A stretch of 64,000 nucleotides of DNA from Vibrio tasmaniensis. Its GTDB lineage: Bacteria; Pseudomonadota; Gammaproteobacteria; Enterobacterales; Vibrionaceae. The DNA lies in assembly GCF_024347635.1 (NCBI RefSeq), contig NZ_AP025510.1, positions 1,550,001 through 1,614,000 of the forward strand, read 5' to 3'. Position 1 is the first letter of the stretch; each line of letters starts with the position of its first letter. A program made the position numbers and the translations under genes. A model generated the notes under the pieces. It searched no databases. It had not been told where the DNA came from and was given only the letters and a program-made list of their open reading frames with translations. Positions 27,099-36,442 of this stretch are shown here, piece by piece.

Positions 27099-28195
27099 GC
27101 GCAAACTCCTTCTGAGATATCGTTATATGAGGCAACCATTTTCACAATGTCGAAGTTGTCGAGAACGTAACGACGAGGTGACAAAAAGCGTTCATTCTGT
27201 TTTTCTAATAGCGCACTGGCTAATCCCGCAATGCTGCCACTTTTGACGAGGGTGCCGCTAACTGGACATAAGGTCTCATCAACCGCACCGACGTTCATCG
27301 CGACAGTTGGAATGTTACATGCTTGGGCTTCGAGTGTAGAAAGTGGAAGCCCCTCATGACGAGAAGGTAGGCAGAAGGTATCCAATGCGCCATAAAAGGT
27401 GGTCATGTCATCCACTAAGCCAAGAAAGATTACACGATCGCTGAGATTCAAGCGGTTAGTGAGTTGTTCCAGTTGATTGCGTTTTGAACCATCACCAGCT
27501 AGTGTGACGACGGTGTTAGCTGGAAGTAGAGCAAGCGCCTTAATCAGCTGGTCTTGGCCTTTCACGTGCTCTAAACGCCCCGCACAACCTACGATGTGTT
27601 TATCGGTTGGTAGATCGAGTGTTGCTCTCGCGTCTGCTTTTGACATCGGTTTGAACTTCTCGCAATCCACACCGTTTTTAATCGTGATGATGTTTTTGTA
27701 TGAAAACGCACAGCGAAGTTGGTTGTAAACACGGGTTGCATCGGCCACCAAAGTTGGCTGAGCGGCTTTAAGAGCTAATGCTTGTAAGCGACGACGTTTG
27801 TTATTTTTCAAATGCCAAGCATCATGCTCGGTATGAATGCGAGTAGGAACACCGGACACGCGAGCCGCATAGCCAGCATAAAGTAGGGGGCCAATATGGT
27901 GGGTATGAACCACATCGGGTCGAATGCCGTTAAATGCTTTAATCAATTTGATTATGATATTGAATTGTACGCCTGGTGCTTTATCCAAGAAGACGATTTG
28001 ATTTTGGTACTGCTCTAACTTAGGCCAGTTGCTGATCGAGTCTTGTTTTGTTCCTTCTAGACTGACAATCAACACTTGGTCTGTTGGTTTAGCAAGGCGC
28101 AGCAAATCTAACGTTAGGGTTTCTAATCCGCCGGGAGCGAGGTGCTGAACAACGTGTATGATCTTTTTACCATGCTTCGTTAAATGCGTATTCAT
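27095..28195 (-). CDS. sypP: Glycosyltransferase family 4, SypP
   Basis: The 366 residues from the ATG at 28195 are preceded by GGCAGGG. It has a GT-B fold: the N-terminal HVVQHLAPGGLETLTLDLL glycine loop, and in the C-terminal half VGCAGRLEHVKGQDQLIKAL and LPSRHEGLPLSTLEAQAC, the E-x7-E donor-binding motif. It adds one sugar to the lipid-linked repeat. It has its own sigma-54/SypG control region upstream and is translationally coupled to sypQ. The upstream 36 codons of open frame contain no good start. Confidence 0.83.
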   Translation of the reverse strand: MNTHLTKHGKKIIHVVQHLAPGGLETLTLDLLRLAKPTDQVLIVSLEGTKQDSISNWPKLEQYQNQIVFLDKAPGVQFNIIIKLIKAFNGIRPDVVHTHHIGPLLYAGYAARVSGVPTRIHTEHDAWHLKNNKRRRLQALALKAAQPTLVADATRVYNQLRCAFSYKNIITIKNGVDCEKFKPMSKADARATLDLPTDKHIVGCAGRLEHVKGQDQLIKALALLPANTVVTLAGDGSKRNQLEQLTNRLNLSDRVIFLGLVDDMTTFYGALDTFCLPSRHEGLPLSTLEAQACNIPTVAMNVGAVDETLCPVSGTLVKSGSIAGLASALLEKQNERFLSPRRYVLDNFDIVKMVASYNDISEGVCA

Positions 28196-28286
28196 AATTT
28201 GGACCCTGCCTTTATAAATCTTGTTTCGCCTTTCTGACATTTTTCTTGAAGTAACTTCTTTAAAACGTTTAGCTTCACAAAGAGAT

Positions 28287-28375
28287 TGCAGGAGTTGTGC
28301 CAATTAAATAATTGTTATATTTCAGTGACTTGAGCTTGATTATTCTAGAGTGGTTTTCATTTCTCAAAATGGGAA
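28287..28375 (-). promoter_or_regulatory. Sigma-54 promoter and SypG-like box of sypP
   Basis: Minus strand TTGGCAC-N5-CTGCA at 28303-28287 matches the -24/-12 consensus (TTGGCAC-N5-TTGCA) with one mismatch. A TTCTCA-N3-TG box lies 58 bp further upstream (28361-28375, TTCTCAAAATGGGAA, a near palindrome). The spacing is typical for an enhancer-binding activator. Confidence 0.7.
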
Positions 28376-28465
28376 TCAAAACAGAATACGAATGAATGGC
28401 AATTTGAGTCATAGTGTTAAATCAGGGGAAATCTAAAGTGGCATTAGAACTTGATGCTTTAGACA

Positions 28466-28495
28466 AACAAACGCCAATCGAGTGTTGGCGTTTTG
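28466..28495 (-). terminator. Terminator after sypO
   Basis: CAAAACGCCAA pairs with TTGGCGTTTG around a 7-nt loop. It lies between the sypO stop and the sypP promoter, separating the two transcription units. Confidence 0.75.
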
Positions 28496-28559
28496 CTCTA
28501 GGAATCAGGAAACTAGAAAGCTGTGAAGCTAGCAAGTCAAATTATGCCTTTGAGGCTGA

Positions 28560-29984
28560 CTAGCCCATTTTAGGTATTACCGTTATCACAGGGACACCTA
28601 AGATCTCTTCGATTTCGTCTTTACGCTTGATTGAAGAGTCAAACAGCTCAAACAATATCGCCAATCCAATTCCGAGGCCGATACCTGCGACGAAACCAGC
28701 CAAAACAAACACAAAAGAAGGTATGTTAGATTTGATACTAGGAGTGAAGGGCAAATCGATGATCTTCACACGCTTGTTTTGCTCGAATACACCAAGCGAA
28801 CCCGTTAGTTGAGCCATTTCATAACGCTCTGTGAGTTCATCGGATAGCTGGCGCTTGATGTCTACCTTACGTTTAAGGCGATACATCTCTTTTGCATTCT
28901 CACCGAAGTTATTCGCCTTGTGTTCTAATTCGAAAATCATAGTACGAAGGCTTTTAGTCTCTTCAGTTAAAGACTCAAAGCGAGCACGAACCAGTTGTAG
29001 GCTGTGTAGTTGAGTGACCAAAAGAGGTTGGGTATCAGAAAGCTTGTTCAGTGTCGTACTACTCGCGATGTCCCAAAGCTGGTCGCTGTTCATCGTTGGT
29101 TGGGTTACCTCAAGCAAACTCTTTCGTTCATTTTCAAGTCTGTCTAGTTCTCGCACTTTAGCTTGCACAGCACTGTGTTTGTCCGTGTATTTTGCTTGTA
29201 ACAAGGTTAGGTCGCTACGAATGTCGATGATTTGGTCTTCTAATTTGCCTATCACAGGGTTGGTTCGTGAAAGTTGTTGGTCGATTGACCCTAAACTTTT
29301 CTCAACACCCGATAATTCCGCCTCTTTTTCCGCCAGTGTTTGTTTGAGTGACGCCAAGCGATTCAAGCTTTGGCTTTGCACTTCAGGCGTTGATTGGACG
29401 TTTTCGTTCATGTATGCGGCTAGCGCTTCTTCTGCGTATTCAAGTTCCGCACTACGTTTGTCTATATGGATTTTCAAGAAGTTACTTGAGTCCTCAATTG
29501 ACGAACGTTCCGGCGCTAACAATTGTTCAATGAAATGTTCACTCACCGACCGAAGCGTTTGTTCCATTCCATTTGGTGTGTTTGACGTTAAGCTTATCTT
29601 TAGAAAGTCTTTTCCAAGTTGAGTAACGGATAAACGCTGAGACAGGTCAGTAATGATCTCTTGTTTCTCAACCTCTGGCATATCTGGAGTGGTTAATTGC
29701 AGTTCATCAGCGACCGAGTAAAGTACATGTCGACTGTGAAGCAGTGTTCTCAACGCGTTAAGTCGGTCTTTGAGCATGGTAGAAACGGCGATGTCTTCCA
29801 AGAATGGATTCATCTTGGCCGTTTCTTGAATCAACATACTGGTATGCGCGTCATATTTGGTCGGAGCCAACTTGCTCACCCCAAAGCCTACAAAGGGCAA
29901 AATAAGGATTGGTAGAACAATAACGTAGCGTTGGCGCCACATGGCATTTAGGATGACTAGTAAGCGCAACTTAAGATTATTCAT
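28560..29984 (-). CDS. sypO: Chain-length determinant / Wzz-like protein SypO
   Basis: The 474 residues from the ATG at 29984 form an ATGA overlap with the sypN stop. An N-terminal membrane helix (RYVIVLPILILPFVGFGV) and a C-terminal one (SFVFVLAGFVAGIGLGIGLA) enclose a long periplasmic coiled-coil region (about 180-390). This is the GumC/Wzz polysaccharide co-polymerase layout. The fragment LPFTPSIKSNIP before the last helix is the usual proline-rich motif. There is no cytoplasmic kinase domain; SypD supplies that part. Confidence 0.85.
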   Translation of the reverse strand: MNNLKLRLLVILNAMWRQRYVIVLPILILPFVGFGVSKLAPTKYDAHTSMLIQETAKMNPFLEDIAVSTMLKDRLNALRTLLHSRHVLYSVADELQLTTPDMPEVEKQEIITDLSQRLSVTQLGKDFLKISLTSNTPNGMEQTLRSVSEHFIEQLLAPERSSIEDSSNFLKIHIDKRSAELEYAEEALAAYMNENVQSTPEVQSQSLNRLASLKQTLAEKEAELSGVEKSLGSIDQQLSRTNPVIGKLEDQIIDIRSDLTLLQAKYTDKHSAVQAKVRELDRLENERKSLLEVTQPTMNSDQLWDIASSTTLNKLSDTQPLLVTQLHSLQLVRARFESLTEETKSLRTMIFELEHKANNFGENAKEMYRLKRKVDIKRQLSDELTERYEMAQLTGSLGVFEQNKRVKIIDLPFTPSIKSNIPSFVFVLAGFVAGIGLGIGLAILFELFDSSIKRKDEIEEILGVPVITVIPKMG

Positions 29985-31099
29985 AATAGCTCCAACATCC
30001 AATGTACGAAGTTACCGCGGTTCTGCCAACTGTCTTTGGAGACAATAGATACTGGCGAGTTTTCAAGGTGACGGCTTTGCTCGAGAGCTTCGACCATCTG
30101 TTGTCCATTATCAACGGACGTAACGTGATTCTTATAAGGAACCATTGCAGGAAAAGGGGTGGTCACGATAGGAGTTCCCGCGGCTAGGTATTCCATCAAC
30201 TTTAATGGACTGCATGCTCGGATCTGTTCGTTATCCACGAAAGGTAATAGGCTCACATCCCAGTGTTGTGAATAGCTTGGCAACGTGTGATGTGGACGAG
30301 GCCCAAGGTAATGTACGTTATCCAACTTAGGTAGCATGAGCGTATCGAGCTCATTCGGACCAATGAAAACAAAATCCCATTCCGGCATTGCCTTCGCAAC
30401 ATGATCAATCATTTCATAATCAAGCCACTGAGAAAGGCTGCCGTAAAAGCCTGCAATCGGACGATGGTTGCTTGGTAAATCTTGTGCTCTTGGAACTGGT
30501 GTAGAAAATAGACCGACATCGACACCATGTGGTAAGAGTTGAGCTTTTTCACTAGGGAACTTGCCCATCAGATTTTCACTTGCAGCAAATATCAGATCAG
30601 ATTTTTCAATGAGTTCTAATTCGTGCTGTGCGACTGTATTGTGGTCTACGCCCGCAAGTGCGCTAAAGTCATCTCCGCAGTAATAAACAACCGCTGACTC
30701 GCCTAAGTGTCCGCACAAATCAACAGCGGTCGGAAGGGAAGTCCATAAGATAGGATTATGAAGTTTCAATTCTGAAATAACCGGCTTCAATTGACGCAAC
30801 ATCATTTTCTGAGCCAGCTTTCTCGATAACTTTGAAGCTGGCGCAGGAATGGTCTTTAAGTTAACAATGGTAATGTTGTCGTGTCCCTCTGAGTCGAGCA
30901 TGTTTTGAGTCACGGCTTTGGTTTTACCAAACAACTTATTGAACGCTCGTGTCATATCTTTAGCGGACAGCTTCGGTTGTCTTAGGCCAATAGAGTTGAC
31001 CCATAATACTTTGTGTTGCTTAGCAAGGTGACGAACTAAATGTTGAGTTGATGACGGTAGGCCGCCAAAGTCTTCACCAAATACGATTAAATCACGCAT
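29981..31099 (-). CDS. sypN: Glycosyltransferase SypN
   Basis: The 372 residues from the ATG at 31099 (MRDLIVFGEDFGG) overlap sypM by 8 bp. GT-B type: N-terminal GGLPSSTQHLVRHLA, and later IAGFYGSLSQWLDYEMIDH and CSPLKLMEYLAAGTPIVTTPFPAM, which is the donor-binding part. It resembles TuaH-like transferases. It adds a sugar to the growing repeat on the cytoplasmic side. Confidence 0.82.
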   Translation of the reverse strand: MRDLIVFGEDFGGLPSSTQHLVRHLAKQHKVLWVNSIGLRQPKLSAKDMTRAFNKLFGKTKAVTQNMLDSEGHDNITIVNLKTIPAPASKLSRKLAQKMMLRQLKPVISELKLHNPILWTSLPTAVDLCGHLGESAVVYYCGDDFSALAGVDHNTVAQHELELIEKSDLIFAASENLMGKFPSEKAQLLPHGVDVGLFSTPVPRAQDLPSNHRPIAGFYGSLSQWLDYEMIDHVAKAMPEWDFVFIGPNELDTLMLPKLDNVHYLGPRPHHTLPSYSQHWDVSLLPFVDNEQIRACSPLKLMEYLAAGTPIVTTPFPAMVPYKNHVTSVDNGQQMVEALEQSRHLENSPVSIVSKDSWQNRGNFVHWMLELL

Positions 31100-31877
31100 G
31101 GTCGCCTCCATGAGTCTCTAACGAATCGAACACATCGGATTCAGTCACTTCAACGGATTTAATCTGACCGACAACTCGAGCAGGGTTACCGCCTGCGATT
31201 GCGAAGGCAGGGATGTTCTTTGTTACCACGCTGCCTGCGGCTATTACGGCACCTTCGCCGATAGTTACTCCACCTTTAACGGTCACATTGGTGCCTAGCC
31301 ACACATCTTGTTCAAGAATTATGTTGCCAATTTGCTGAGGATCATCGCCTTCACCTTGAGCGCGACGCTTTGCATCAAGTGGGTGTCCAGAATATCCAAA
31401 CAGGAATGCACCGCCAGCTATACGTACGTTGTCAGAGATAACGACTCTACCACCAACTGCGATAGTCGACTGCCAACCGATGTCGACATTGTTACCAATC
31501 GACAGTAGTGGATGCTCCAAGCCTTCAAGTGGCTGAGTACAACCTGAGAATGTCGTGTGGCCGGAGATACGGCAGTTATCGCCAATTGAGATTTGTACCG
31601 GACCGCTGACGAAAGGGAGGCCACCATATAAATACAGGCGTTTGCCACATTGAGCGACACGACCTTTGAACGCGGGCGTCCAATAGAAGAATCGCGTAAA
31701 ACCAGAAACCAAATTCACGACAAGCTTGTGTGCTTGGTATAAGCAACGATTGAGTAGCTGAGGGGTAGGTAGCTCTGCGCTTCTAATATTTTTCAAAATG
31801 ATAAACACATTTCTAATTCGAGAATTAGGATGAAACTTAAGCCAATGTTTGAATTGATGAATAGTTACTGACGTCAT
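31092..31877 (-). CDS. sypM: Acetyltransferase with hexapeptide repeats, SypM
   Basis: The 261 residues have a left-handed beta-helix (about 95-235) with repeats such as ISIGDNCRISGHTTFSG, LSIGNNVDIGWQSTIAVGG and VTIGEGAVIAAGSVVTKNIP. It belongs to the WcaF/NodL-like O-acetyltransferase group and should acetylate the polysaccharide or its precursor. GAGGA ribosome site. A weak -24-like GG (31923-31928) without a proper -12 lies upstream. Confidence 0.85.
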   Translation of the reverse strand: MTSVTIHQFKHWLKFHPNSRIRNVFIILKNIRSAELPTPQLLNRCLYQAHKLVVNLVSGFTRFFYWTPAFKGRVAQCGKRLYLYGGLPFVSGPVQISIGDNCRISGHTTFSGCTQPLEGLEHPLLSIGNNVDIGWQSTIAVGGRVVISDNVRIAGGAFLFGYSGHPLDAKRRAQGEGDDPQQIGNIILEQDVWLGTNVTVKGGVTIGEGAVIAAGSVVTKNIPAFAIAGGNPARVVGQIKSVEVTESDVFDSLETHGGDHA

Positions 31878-31969
31878 AATGAAAATCCTCTTTTTTGTTA
31901 TATAGAAGTACTTTCATATATTGTGCCATTTAATAAATGCTTTATTTTCAATTGGTTACAAAGTGAGTT

Positions 31970-33346
31970 TTAGCTTTTCTCATTTTGACAGGCGGTATGA
32001 GATACGTTCGCAACAGCGACAATCAATGCGGAGAGGATATAGATAGGCCAGTTGAAGCCTTGTGTTAGGAAGGTGCCCGAGACGATGGTGCCAATCAGCC
32101 CAGCATATACAGCGTAAGCTGCGGCATTCAGATTTGGGTCGATTGCGTTAGTCGTCTCTGAAAGCTGTTTGAGTGTCGAGCGTATTGTTTTTATCAGTGA
32201 ACCAATCAATATCAGAAAGATAATCAACCCTAGAAAACCAGTTTCAGCAAGCACGCCAAACCAAGTACTGTGAACCGCATGGTTTAATCCATCCCAGTGC
32301 GAACTATAAAAGAAGTAATTAGAAAAAAAATTGTCTAGGCCGACTCCGGTTAAAGGGTTATCCAGTGCCATTTTGAACGCGGCTTCCCAAGCGTAAATCC
32401 GACCCATTGCTGATTCATCGACCCCTTGTTCAGCTGCGCCGCCTGATGCTCTGTCTGAAATCCCAGCAACAAAGTAAAGACCAATCGCTCCGATAGCGCC
32501 CAAAGTAATCAACAGTGATTTTGAACGGATTACTTTGAACGCAAAAATCCCGACCACTGCTAGCGCACCAAGTAATCCACCACGGCTTTGGGTTGCAACG
32601 ATAGCGGCAAGTAACAATACAGCGACACCAATACTCAATACACGTTTGAGAGCATGAATGCCATGGGTGGTTGTCTGACTGAGCGCAAATGCAAGTGGAA
32701 ACAAAAGAACCAGTGCTAAATCATTAGGATCTCCTAACATCGAACCAAAATCGCGGCCAATGGTGACACGTGATCCTTCGACTAATCCGATGCCATTGAT
32801 TGAGTTATTGATTGCAATGAGTGCGACTAATGAACCAGCCATCATGATGATTGTCGATGTCTTTGCTAAATTTTCGACGCTGTTGACCAGCCACACAATA
32901 GCGAGTGTCATCACCATTATTTTCCAATACACGCCTTTGAATTCAGCTATCGCTATTGGACGGTTAGACGCGAAGATTAGACCGATAAAGACGAGAGCCC
33001 AAAATATCGCGAGCCAGCTCAATGTAGGGTGCCAGAATATTTTCAGCTCTTTGCTGATGAAGGCGTGCCAGAGTAAAGCGGAAAGTGCGCCAAGCGAGAG
33101 TAATAGCGGTATTTTTAACGAATAGAGCTGGGGGATCGCTTCGTGGATTCGAAAAAATGAAAAGACTACGAACAGTATCACCATCCAAAAGGTCTTATTA
33201 ATGACAAACATTCCAGCCAAAGGAACAAGGGCTAGCGCAACAATAACAGCTGGATGTGGCACAAAGTACCAGACAATTCCAAGCCCGACACACAAGGCGC
33301 TGATCGTGATGATGACTGGCAATCTATTGGCTTCAGGGTTGATCAT
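31970..33346 (-). CDS. sypL: O-antigen polymerase/ligase family protein SypL (Wzy-like)
   Basis: The 458 residues carry about 10-12 membrane helices and the Wzy_C/O-antigen-ligase region: TQSRGGLLGALAVVGIF near 250, and AWEAAFKMALDNPLTGVGLDNF then NHAVHSTWFGVLAETGFLG near 320-370, with the conserved His and Arg. It polymerises or ligates repeat units at the periplasmic face. It is preceded directly by a perfect sigma-54 promoter. Confidence 0.85.
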   Translation of the reverse strand: MINPEANRLPVIITISALCVGLGIVWYFVPHPAVIVALALVPLAGMFVINKTFWMVILFVVFSFFRIHEAIPQLYSLKIPLLLSLGALSALLWHAFISKELKIFWHPTLSWLAIFWALVFIGLIFASNRPIAIAEFKGVYWKIMVMTLAIVWLVNSVENLAKTSTIIMMAGSLVALIAINNSINGIGLVEGSRVTIGRDFGSMLGDPNDLALVLLFPLAFALSQTTTHGIHALKRVLSIGVAVLLLAAIVATQSRGGLLGALAVVGIFAFKVIRSKSLLITLGAIGAIGLYFVAGISDRASGGAAEQGVDESAMGRIYAWEAAFKMALDNPLTGVGLDNFFSNYFFYSSHWDGLNHAVHSTWFGVLAETGFLGLIIFLILIGSLIKTIRSTLKQLSETTNAIDPNLNAAAYAVYAGLIGTIVSGTFLTQGFNWPIYILSALIVAVANVSHTACQNEKS

Positions 33347-33433
33347 TGTAATCTCTAGTGCTGAGTAAACTATTCATGGCAGCTCGCTATCGTTATATAT
33401 TTGAAAGTCGCATTGACGCCTGATGTTAAAGAT

Positions 33434-33534
33434 TGCAAAGCGAGTGCCAGCTATGGATTTTGTTTAACTGCTTGATTTATTGATGGATTATTAAGTGAGA
33501 AATTAGCCTTGAGGTGAGTTTTTCATTTTGAGAA
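33434..33534 (-). promoter_or_regulatory. Sigma-54 promoter and SypG box of sypL
   Basis: Minus strand CTGGCAC-N5-TTGCA (33450-33434) is a perfect -24/-12 element. The box TTCTCAAAATGAAAA (33534-33520 read on the minus strand) fits the reported SypG enhancer TTCTCA-N3-TG and lies 70 bp upstream. Transcription should begin near 33421, about 75 nt before the sypL ATG. Confidence 0.82.
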
Positions 33535-33603
33535 TCAGTATAAAACTGACTACAGTACCTATATCATCAAGCTAAAATAACCAGTTAAGTACTAAGACGA
33601 GTA

Positions 33604-34728
33604 TTAACGGTCGAGTTGATAGATTTCCAATAACTGCGGGACAACGGCTTGTGGCGAGTATTGGTTTTTGACGGTTTCTATCGCGTTATTCTTGAGGGAG
33701 TCACGTTGTTCGCGAGTCAATGACATCCATGAGGATAAATGCTGTTCTAGAACTAACGCGGTTTCTGAATCAGATTCTGAATTGGCGAGGTAGCCATTAA
33801 CTTGGTGCTCGATGAGTTTAGGCAAGTTACCAACGGAGGTGGCGAGAACGGGAATGCCGCGAATCATGGCTTCTAATGCCGCCATAGGTAAGCCTTCGAA
33901 GCGGGAAGGGATGATTAACAAATCGATTTGGCTCCAGGCGTCGTCCATATTGGTCTGATGCCCATGAAAGGTAACATTATCAGGCTGCGATTTAACTAAC
34001 GCTTCCATTTCTGGCCCGTCACCAAAAAGCTCAAACCGGACATCAGGAAACTGTTTGGCTAATGCGACAAATCGATCAGGCGCTTTTTCATGGCTTAACC
34101 GCCCCACAAAGCCTACATGGAATGGGCTTGATGAAGGGGAGTTTGTTAACCCGGTTGGGACTTTAACAAAGTTATTCAATTGATGGGTTTTACTCGGTAC
34201 CTTCGCCTTAATCTTCTCACTGACCACAAGCGACTGATCAGAAAGAAAGCTGCTGTAACGATCGAGCCAGTCATAAAGCCATACTTTGCCTGTTGGGGTT
34301 TCACCTGCGTGATAAGTGGTGATTTGTTTGGTGTTGTTAAAACGAGGTGGGAGTTTGATGAGTTTACTAACCAAACTGGCTTTGTAACCATGAGCATGGA
34401 TAAGCCTTGGCTGATAATGTTGAACTGCACGTTTAAGCTGTGTCGCGCTATTGACGTTTGAATTTGCACAGCCAGAGGCTAAATCGGAGAGATAACTATA
34501 AGGGATGTTCAGCGTATTCAACTTTTCAACGATGATCGCTTCAGGATTAAACTTAGTCAAAAGAACGATTCGAATAGCCTCTGAATACTGAGCGCTTTCA
34601 GATATCAGGCCTTGTGCTAACTCTAAAACATGCGTTTCTATGCCTCCAAAAGTTTGGCTGTCGATCAACAGCCAAATCTCGTGAAGGTTTACGTTGAGTA
34701 CACCTTGGCTAGGCTTGATTGTACTCAT
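33604..34728 (-). CDS. sypH: Glycosyltransferase family 4, SypH
   Basis: The 374-residue GT-B enzyme carries the N-terminal WLLIDSQTFGGIETHVLELAQ glycine loop, then VGFVGRLSHEKAPDRFVALA. The E-x7-E motif is in SRFEGLPMAALEAMIRG, with GIPVLATSVGNLPKLI after it. It overlaps the end of sypG by 20 nt, so it is read on the sypG message. It is the last gene before the sypL control region; in V. fischeri sypI, sypJ and sypK would follow. Confidence 0.82.
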   Translation of the reverse strand: MSTIKPSQGVLNVNLHEIWLLIDSQTFGGIETHVLELAQGLISESAQYSEAIRIVLLTKFNPEAIIVEKLNTLNIPYSYLSDLASGCANSNVNSATQLKRAVQHYQPRLIHAHGYKASLVSKLIKLPPRFNNTKQITTYHAGETPTGKVWLYDWLDRYSSFLSDQSLVVSEKIKAKVPSKTHQLNNFVKVPTGLTNSPSSSPFHVGFVGRLSHEKAPDRFVALAKQFPDVRFELFGDGPEMEALVKSQPDNVTFHGHQTNMDDAWSQIDLLIIPSRFEGLPMAALEAMIRGIPVLATSVGNLPKLIEHQVNGYLANSESDSETALVLEQHLSSWMSLTREQRDSLKNNAIETVKNQYSPQAVVPQLLEIYQLDR

Positions 34729-36220
34729 CTTCCGATTCCCAAGCCTGTTTCTTACGATAAACAGTAGAAGGGCTAAGCTCTAACAGAACGGCAGCGTTTA
34801 ACACATTCCCATCGCAATGATTGATGGCATGTTGAATGGCTTCGCGCTCTATTTGCCACATTGGACGAATAGCACCTTCGCTTGTCGTAAATGCGGGCGT
34901 GATCGGGTCGTTGTTAGCGGGGACAACTGAGGATTGCTCCAACTCTTCCGGAGTAATAGGTGGCAACTTAGCTTCTGGTGCTTCCACAACAGCAGCTTGG
35001 GGCGCAGCTGCTCGAATAGGTGTCACTGATTTTGAGGCTGGAGCTGCGTCTACTCTATTAATCGGAGGCGGTAACATGTCTTTGGTCACGCTCGTTTCGT
35101 TGTTCAACACCACGATGTTACGGATGATGTTTTGCAACTGACGCACGTTACCTGGCCACACATAACGTTTAAACAGATTCTGCGTTTCTTTGTCTATGGT
35201 TTTGAACTTCTTCTTGTCTTGCTTCGCGTACAGCTTCAAAAAGTGATTAGCTAAAGTCACAATGTCACGTCCTCGTTCACGAAGCGGTGGCATCTCGATA
35301 GGTACAACGTGAACACGATAGTAAAGGTCTTCTCTAAAGCGTCCTTCTTCGACCTCAACCAGTGGGTCGCGGTTGGTCGCGCAGATAATTCTGACATCCA
35401 CTTTAATCTCGCGATTACCACCGAGTGGAGTAAACGTGCCAGTTTGCAGAAATCGTAGGAGCTTCTTCTGCATCTCCAGTTCCATTTCGCAAAGCTCATC
35501 GAGAAATAGGGTGCCACCATGCGCTAGCATCGCCGCGCCTTTACGGTCGGTTGTTGCACCGGTAAACGCACCTTTAACGTGACCGAAGATTTCACTCTCC
35601 ATTAGGTCTCGAGGGATAGCGCCACAGTTAATGGCAACGAAGGGCTTGCCGTTACGCTGACTCTCCTGATGAATCGCTTCCGCACACACTTCTTTACCCG
35701 TACCACTTTCGCCGTTAATAAACACGCTAGCAGTGGTTGGCGCTACCGAATCAATGATCTTGTAGACAGCTTGCATAGGTAGGCAAGAGCCAATGAAATT
35801 ATGAAAGCGGTCACGATCAAACTTGCTTTGTATGTCATCAACGAGGTTCTCTAGCTTAGCTCGTTTCAAATGCAAGCGGACAGAGGTCTTAAGTCGATCG
35901 GCTTGAATTGGCTTTTCTAAGAAATCTTCCGCACCGCGCTGGATGAGATCTACAGCAATATTTACTGAGCCATGTGCTGTCGCGATGATGACGGCGGTTG
36001 GTATTTCACTTTCGCTAATCCAATCAAGTACTTCTTCACCTGGCATGTCGGGCAGCTTAAGATCGAGAATAACAAGCTGTGGTGAGTGTCTTTCAATGAA
36101 GGTCTTCGCTTCCGCGCCGGTTTCGACGTGGAAAATATCGTAGGGCTCGTCTTTTACGTACTGCTTGTAGAGTACGGCGAGTGATGTGGAGTCTTCAACT
36201 AACAATACCTTAGGGCGCAT
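34709..36220 (-). CDS. sypG: Sigma-54 response regulator SypG
   Basis: The 503 residues from the ATG at 36220 follow AAAGGAAT. Receiver domain with acidic pocket VLLVEDS and phosphorylation site Asp53 (LVILDLKLPD), the same position as reported for V. fischeri SypG. AAA+ domain with Walker A GESGTGKE, sigma-54 contact loop GAFTGA, Walker B GGTLFLDEL. A low-complexity linker follows (PAPASKS... AAPQAAVVEAPE) and then a Fis-type helix-turn-helix (NAAVLLELSPSTVYRKKQ). Also similar to LuxO, but syp context decides. It should activate the TTCTCA-box promoters of this locus when phosphorylated. Confidence 0.85.
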   Translation of the reverse strand: MRPKVLLVEDSTSLAVLYKQYVKDEPYDIFHVETGAEAKTFIERHSPQLVILDLKLPDMPGEEVLDWISESEIPTAVIIATAHGSVNIAVDLIQRGAEDFLEKPIQADRLKTSVRLHLKRAKLENLVDDIQSKFDRDRFHNFIGSCLPMQAVYKIIDSVAPTTASVFINGESGTGKEVCAEAIHQESQRNGKPFVAINCGAIPRDLMESEIFGHVKGAFTGATTDRKGAAMLAHGGTLFLDELCEMELEMQKKLLRFLQTGTFTPLGGNREIKVDVRIICATNRDPLVEVEEGRFREDLYYRVHVVPIEMPPLRERGRDIVTLANHFLKLYAKQDKKKFKTIDKETQNLFKRYVWPGNVRQLQNIIRNIVVLNNETSVTKDMLPPPINRVDAAPASKSVTPIRAAAPQAAVVEAPEAKLPPITPEELEQSSVVPANNDPITPAFTTSEGAIRPMWQIEREAIQHAINHCDGNVLNAAVLLELSPSTVYRKKQAWESEDEYNQA

Positions 36221-36442
36221 TGTGTATTCCTTTTGAAACTTTATCCTAACCAATCAATAACATAGTGATATGTATCCATCAATACGAGTTTTGTGTAATT
36301 GTTATCTACCGCATGCAATCTCTTAACAAACTATAGGTGTACTTCTCGCGTTGTTGGTCACGACGGAGTGCATGTTAATGGTTACTATATTGATAACGAC
36401 TATGTTGAGTTTTTATCTTATACCTATGATGAACATCCAAAG

